A stretch of DNA of 64,000 nucleotides from Marisa cornuarietis (Eukaryota; Mollusca; Gastropoda; Architaenioglossa; Ampullariidae): the NCBI GenBank assembly GCA_004794655.1, contig SMMW01000585.1, positions 6,770,001 to 6,834,000 of the forward strand, given 5' to 3'. Below are positions 61,901 through 64,000 of this stretch, piece by piece. How positions within the stretch are numbered: the first letter of the stretch is position 1; each line of letters begins with the position of its first letter. The translations under genes were made by a program, and so were the position numbers. The notes beneath the pieces are model-generated. The model did not search any database. It worked only from the letters and a program-made list of their open reading frames with translations, and was not told where the DNA came from.

Positions 61901-62082
61901 CTTATATGGATTGTATTCATGTCGCGATCCTAAATATTTGTTGATAAAAGCAGTGTGACAAATAAAACGAAAGATAGATTTATGAGAAGCAAAGGTTCTT
62001 GAATTTTACATCACTAGTAAAACCTTTACTTAAAAGATCTGTGACTCACCCTTACGGCAACCTTTACGTTGTCTTCTTGCAT
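37999..62082 (-). CDS. KIF27: KIF7/KIF27-family kinesin (Costal-2 type), 34 coding exons
   Basis: Ciliary kinesin; in vertebrates KIF7 tunes Hedgehog signalling at the cilium tip and KIF27 acts in motile cilia. Exons, 5' to 3': 62050-62082, 60959-61096, 59105-59191, 58543-58650, 57942-58074, 57364-57510, 56962-57042, 56353-56448, 56111-56232, 55702-55803, 55360-55440, 54834-54955, 54406-54541, 53849-53932, 53241-53327, 52932-53051, 52219-52323, 51811-51983, 51290-51417, 50749-50920, 50347-50443, 48615-48718, 48346-48453, 47968-48067, 47304-47455, 46857-46953, 46584-46688, 45901-46115, 45294-45405, 44469-44606, 43865-44058, 43505-43608, 43199-43313, 37999-38368. The total is 4266 nt, 1421 residues, close to human KIF27 (about 1400). 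The motor domain is intact: GQTGSGKT (84-91), NEHSSRSH (201-208), DLAGSE (256-261). Family marks are [38 protein letters not shown] and [17 protein letters not shown] in a long coiled coil (about 377-1290). The Ser/Arg-rich tail exon is less certain. Start ATG 62082 has an in-frame TAG upstream. Confidence 0.93.
39349..42895 (-). mobile_element. Near-intact CR1/L2-type LINE in kinesin intron 33
   Basis: About 3.5 kb in the same orientation as the kinesin. The endonuclease half (about 42890-41830) has [31 protein letters not shown] and GDVNVHFD. The linker (41820-41240) includes [20 protein letters not shown]. The reverse transcriptase (41200-39588) has [60 protein letters not shown], the catalytic SYADDTQLY and a C-terminal [16 protein letters not shown] segment. 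Only two frameshifts (about 41860 and 41240) interrupt what would be one long ORF2, so the insertion is fairly recent. The 3' end is GCGCTATAAAAATC plus (ATT)n. No ORF1 is seen; the 5' end near 42895 may be truncated. Confidence 0.92.
43041..43082. repeat. A-rich run next to the LINE 5' side
   Basis: An AAAAAAAAAAAAGAAAAA tract within intron 33 of the kinesin, about 150 bp beyond the LINE. It has no coding meaning. Confidence 0.6.
46851..46856 (-). other. GC-AG donor of kinesin intron 26
   Basis: The sequence is CAAGAA|GCAAGT. Splicing GAA to the next exon's GAACTG gives [18 protein letters not shown], which matches the KIF7 segment LEELGEELHKREAILAKK residue for residue in spacing. The nearby GT, four bases downstream, would shift the frame and reach a TGA within the next exon. 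Confidence 0.85.
48855..49100 (+). mobile_element. tRNA-derived SINE
   Basis: In kinesin intron 21. The head is tRNA-like: a box A-like TGGCTCTGTGGTAG at 48872-48885 and a box B-like GGTTGCAGAGTC at 48912-48923, with spacing near that of a tRNA. The body runs towards an AATAAACTATC end near 49096. Limits are approximate. No CCA or intact cloverleaf is implied. Confidence 0.5.
50743..50748 (-). other. GC-AG donor of kinesin intron 20
   Basis: The sequence is AATATTAG|GCAAGT. Joined to the exon at 50443 it reads [19 protein letters not shown], matching the KIF27 segment LTLNIKMKEELI. Using the GT four bases on would give a frame that ends at TGA within 17 codons. Phase 2. Confidence 0.87.
52415..52668 (-). 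mobile_element. tRNA-Ser-like SINE
   Basis: In kinesin intron 16. On the minus strand the head reads GATAGCCAAGTGGTTAAATT (box A), then GCATAGGACCTCAGAGGC, then GGTTTAATAATTGAG (box B). These are the landmarks of serine- or leucine-type tRNA-derived SINEs. It is diverged and not a functional tRNA. The far limit near 52415 is approximate. Confidence 0.5.
58728..58752. repeat. (CT)n-(CA)n microsatellite
   Basis: A short compound dinucleotide repeat in kinesin intron 3, about 60 bp 5' of the inserted LINE tail copy. Confidence 0.9.
58804..58957 (+). mobile_element. 5'-truncated copy of the 39-kb LINE (3' end only)
   Basis: About 150 bp that match the 3' UTR of the LINE at 39349-42895 at roughly 90 percent by eye: TGTCGTTTTCTTTCGTCCCC, TCTGTATCTACT, TTCCCCGTTTTAAGCGC, GAGCATGCTCTC, GCGCTATAAAAATCTTCACT and an (ATT)n tail. 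It lies in kinesin intron 3, in the opposite orientation to the gene and to the long copy. Confidence 0.88.
59297..60259 (-). mobile_element. Decayed hAT transposon with BED-type transposase N-terminus
   Basis: In kinesin intron 2. The plus-strand left edge is CAGCGTTTCTCAACC, a hAT-type terminus. On the minus strand, [14 protein letters not shown] at about 60050 continues after a frame break as [11 protein letters not shown], then [20 protein letters not shown] (about 59930-59860), like the start of ZBED5-type hAT transposases. The zinc-binding cysteines and the catalytic part are missing. The other terminus was not identified, so the right limit is a guess. Confidence 0.6.
60506..60702. mobile_element. 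hAT-type MITE, about 197 bp
   Basis: The left end is CAGGGTTTCTCAACC and the reverse complement of the right end is CCGCGGTTCTCAACC. The first 70 bp parallel the edge of the decayed hAT at 59297 (CTTTTACTTGTGACG, AGGTATGTCCG, CACCTTAGC), so both belong to one family. There is no coding capacity. It lies in kinesin intron 2. Confidence 0.75.
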
Positions 62083-63274
62083 GGCGATTTGATTCCTTGT
62101 CTCATTCTTAGACACGGCTATATGTGTAAGCTACTGGAATAAATGAATTCACAACCAATACATTAAAAAATAGACCATAGAGGATAAATATAATTCGTAT
62201 AAGCAAAAACATATTATTTTCACATAAGCACATGGACAGATGTGATTGCAAAAAAGAGATCTAACTCGCTCTAGCTTGTCATGTTGCTATGAATGAACAT
62301 AGCCAAATGTCTTGAGTCGTTCAGTTACCTTTCACATTGATTATAAAATGAGACGATCTTGTCAAACGACATAAATATCAAAGCAATGATTATGACTTCG
62401 CTCAGACGTTCATATGTAAAACAACTTTAGTAGAAGTCCCTCTCAGCAACACCGTAAACAATCTAATGTAAATAAGCGTACGCCGCCATTAGTAATACGA
62501 AACTATGGAAATTATCGTACCGATAGTCTTATCAAAGAAATGAAAGAAAAAGACTCAGCTTTTGATTGGTTTGAAGAGTTAAGTTGTAAAAACGTATAAT
62601 ACAGATAATCGTATAGGCTCAACACATTTTTTCGAAACTATTAGAGAGCTTTATATGTTTAGGTCAAGGGTTTCCGTTTCCTGTGGCGTGCTCATTCTGT
62701 TTTGAAACCGTCAACAAAGTCATTTCAGTCGAACTTTTTCCTGATACTGGTAAAATATTTTTTATGAATTAGATTTGTTCCCACATTAACGATAAATAAA
62801 CAAAGGTTTAATTGCATATAACAATAAGTCAAGGGAATTGCTGTTTTTGCCTTAATTTGCTCAACATCCTTTTTTCTTTTCCGAACAGATCACACACAGT
62901 TGAAAAGCATGCTAAAGGAGCTTATAAAATAGACTGTTGTTTATGATTGTACAGAAATTTTAATGTTGATGCATAGAATATCGGTTAATTTTTTTTTTTT
63001 CGAAACTCACTGAATTCTGTTATTCAGAGATTTACGTAAAGTAGTTTACGCAATGTTTTTGATTCTGAACAGACTTAACCATTACTATTATTGGGTGAGC
63101 ATACTAGTAAACTCTTTTCATCTGTGTTTGTGAAAAAGATTTAAAATTATTTGCGTGTAATGATAATTATTTTTCAGTTCCCTTTTATGGTGCTGTAATC
63201 GAGTCCATGCTGTTGTAATCACAACGCATTCTAAGGCAGGGAGCATCCTATTGTGCTTTACTGCAAGACTCAAA
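62083..63274. promoter_or_regulatory. Divergent promoter interval
   Basis: About 1.2 kb between the start codons of the kinesin (minus) and the next gene (plus). On the minus strand, TTTATTCCAG at 62134-62143 could be the acceptor of a kinesin 5' UTR intron, which would place the transcription start further up, perhaps near 62450-62700. No TATA box was recognised. Confidence 0.4.
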
Positions 63275-63528
63275 ATGGAGCGCAACGACAGCTCAACTGC
63301 CATGTCACTTTTACAAGCAGGCTATGGAGAAGACTCAGATGAGGAAACATCCTTTACAGAAACAAATTCAGTGGATAATTCCTCTGATGCAAAACCTGCA
63401 CCGAACAGAGTACGGCGAAACAGTGCATACAAAGACGATAAAGATTTAAAACGATTGATTTCACAGGATAGCTACACAGATCAACCTGCTGATTTCATAT
63501 CTGATGAAGAAGAACACCACCATGACAG
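63275..63528 (+). CDS. First coding exon of an acidic, Ser-rich protein (partial)
   Basis: Starts at ATG 63275 in a good context (CAAAATGG) and runs 254 nt to a GTATAC donor (CATGACAG|GTATAC). The peptide has a short GYGEDSDEE motif near residue 16, an acidic and serine-rich stretch, then RVRRNSAYKDDKDLKRLI and ISDEEEHHHD. Composition and start recall nuclear or splicing-linked proteins such as SAP30BP, but this is only a guess. The gene continues beyond the window; 63529-64000 is intron with nothing else recognised. Confidence 0.55.
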
Positions 63529-64000
63529 GTATACATTGTGCTTATGTCACATATATTAAATTGAACATCTTAATTATACTATTGCTTCAGTCTTGGAATG
63601 TATTAGATTAACCTTATCATACTAAAGTTTATAGCATTGGTAGTATTTTTGCTGTCCTGGTCTGCATTCAAAAAAATAAATAAAAGATCAGTTTGAAAAG
63701 CTTGTATAGGTCTTTAACATTAGTACTGCGTGGTTTATAGTAACGCTGTTAAATAGGTGACTGGATGAAAGATAGAATATGTCCCACTGAATAATCCAAG
63801 GATCGCTTGACGTATTAATCACCTGATTGTGGTGACTGTAGTAGTGGTGATAATTGTGACGACAGCGATAATGTTTAGGTAGTCGAGGTAATCCAGAAAG
63901 TGGCGATGCAGCAATCATATGATATGTGGGGTAAAGTGCGACGTGATGCGGCAAGTTACGATTAAATGGATTCGAATAGGCCTCCCCTGCAAGACAATAA

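Overview
The window is intron-rich, AT-rich animal DNA crowded with microsatellites and old transposons. Non-LTR retrotransposons, hAT and mariner-type MITEs, tRNA-derived SINEs and a small cluster of NAT16-like acetyltransferase genes all point to a marine invertebrate, most likely a mollusc; the species cannot be named from the sequence alone. There are no bacterial-type operons, rRNA genes, convincing functional tRNA genes or CRISPR arrays.

Layout. 1-2.1 kb: a (TCA/TCG)n repeat and AT-rich DNA with no gene. 2.1-7.4 kb, minus strand: two decayed first exons, then an intact three-exon NAT16-like gene (4122-7375) with an old LINE fragment in one intron and an LTR-like repeat in the other. 7.7-13.3 kb: two members (A and B) of what looks like an undescribed TA-target DNA transposon family in opposite orientations; B carries arrays of palindromes phased every 20 bp. 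13.3-13.9 kb: a mariner-type MITE. 16.2-18.3 kb: a broken LINE. 20.7-22.4 kb, plus strand: an intact intronless sulfatase. 24.2-24.7 kb: a 510-bp foldback (hairpin) sequence. 26.6-32.1 kb, minus strand: a second NAT16-like locus with a one-base deletion in exon 2 and a LINE fragment in its intron. 38.0-62.1 kb, minus strand: a complete KIF7/KIF27 (Costal-2 type) kinesin gene. 63.3 kb, plus strand: first coding exon of a divergently transcribed gene that leaves the window.

The kinesin is the main gene. I joined 34 coding exons by hand; they sum to 4266 nt (1421 residues plus stop) with every splice phase agreeing. Two of its introns (20 and 26) can only keep frame with GC-AG splicing. Its introns hold an almost intact CR1/L2-type LINE, a short 3' copy of the same LINE, a hAT transposase remnant with a hAT MITE, and two tRNA-derived SINEs.

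The most unusual structure is the palindrome array at about 11.5-11.84 kb inside element B: some fourteen imperfect palindromes on an almost constant 20-bp pitch, meaning two helical turns, so all centres face the same side of the helix. The family assignments rest on recognised motifs and conceptual translation; no database search was run.
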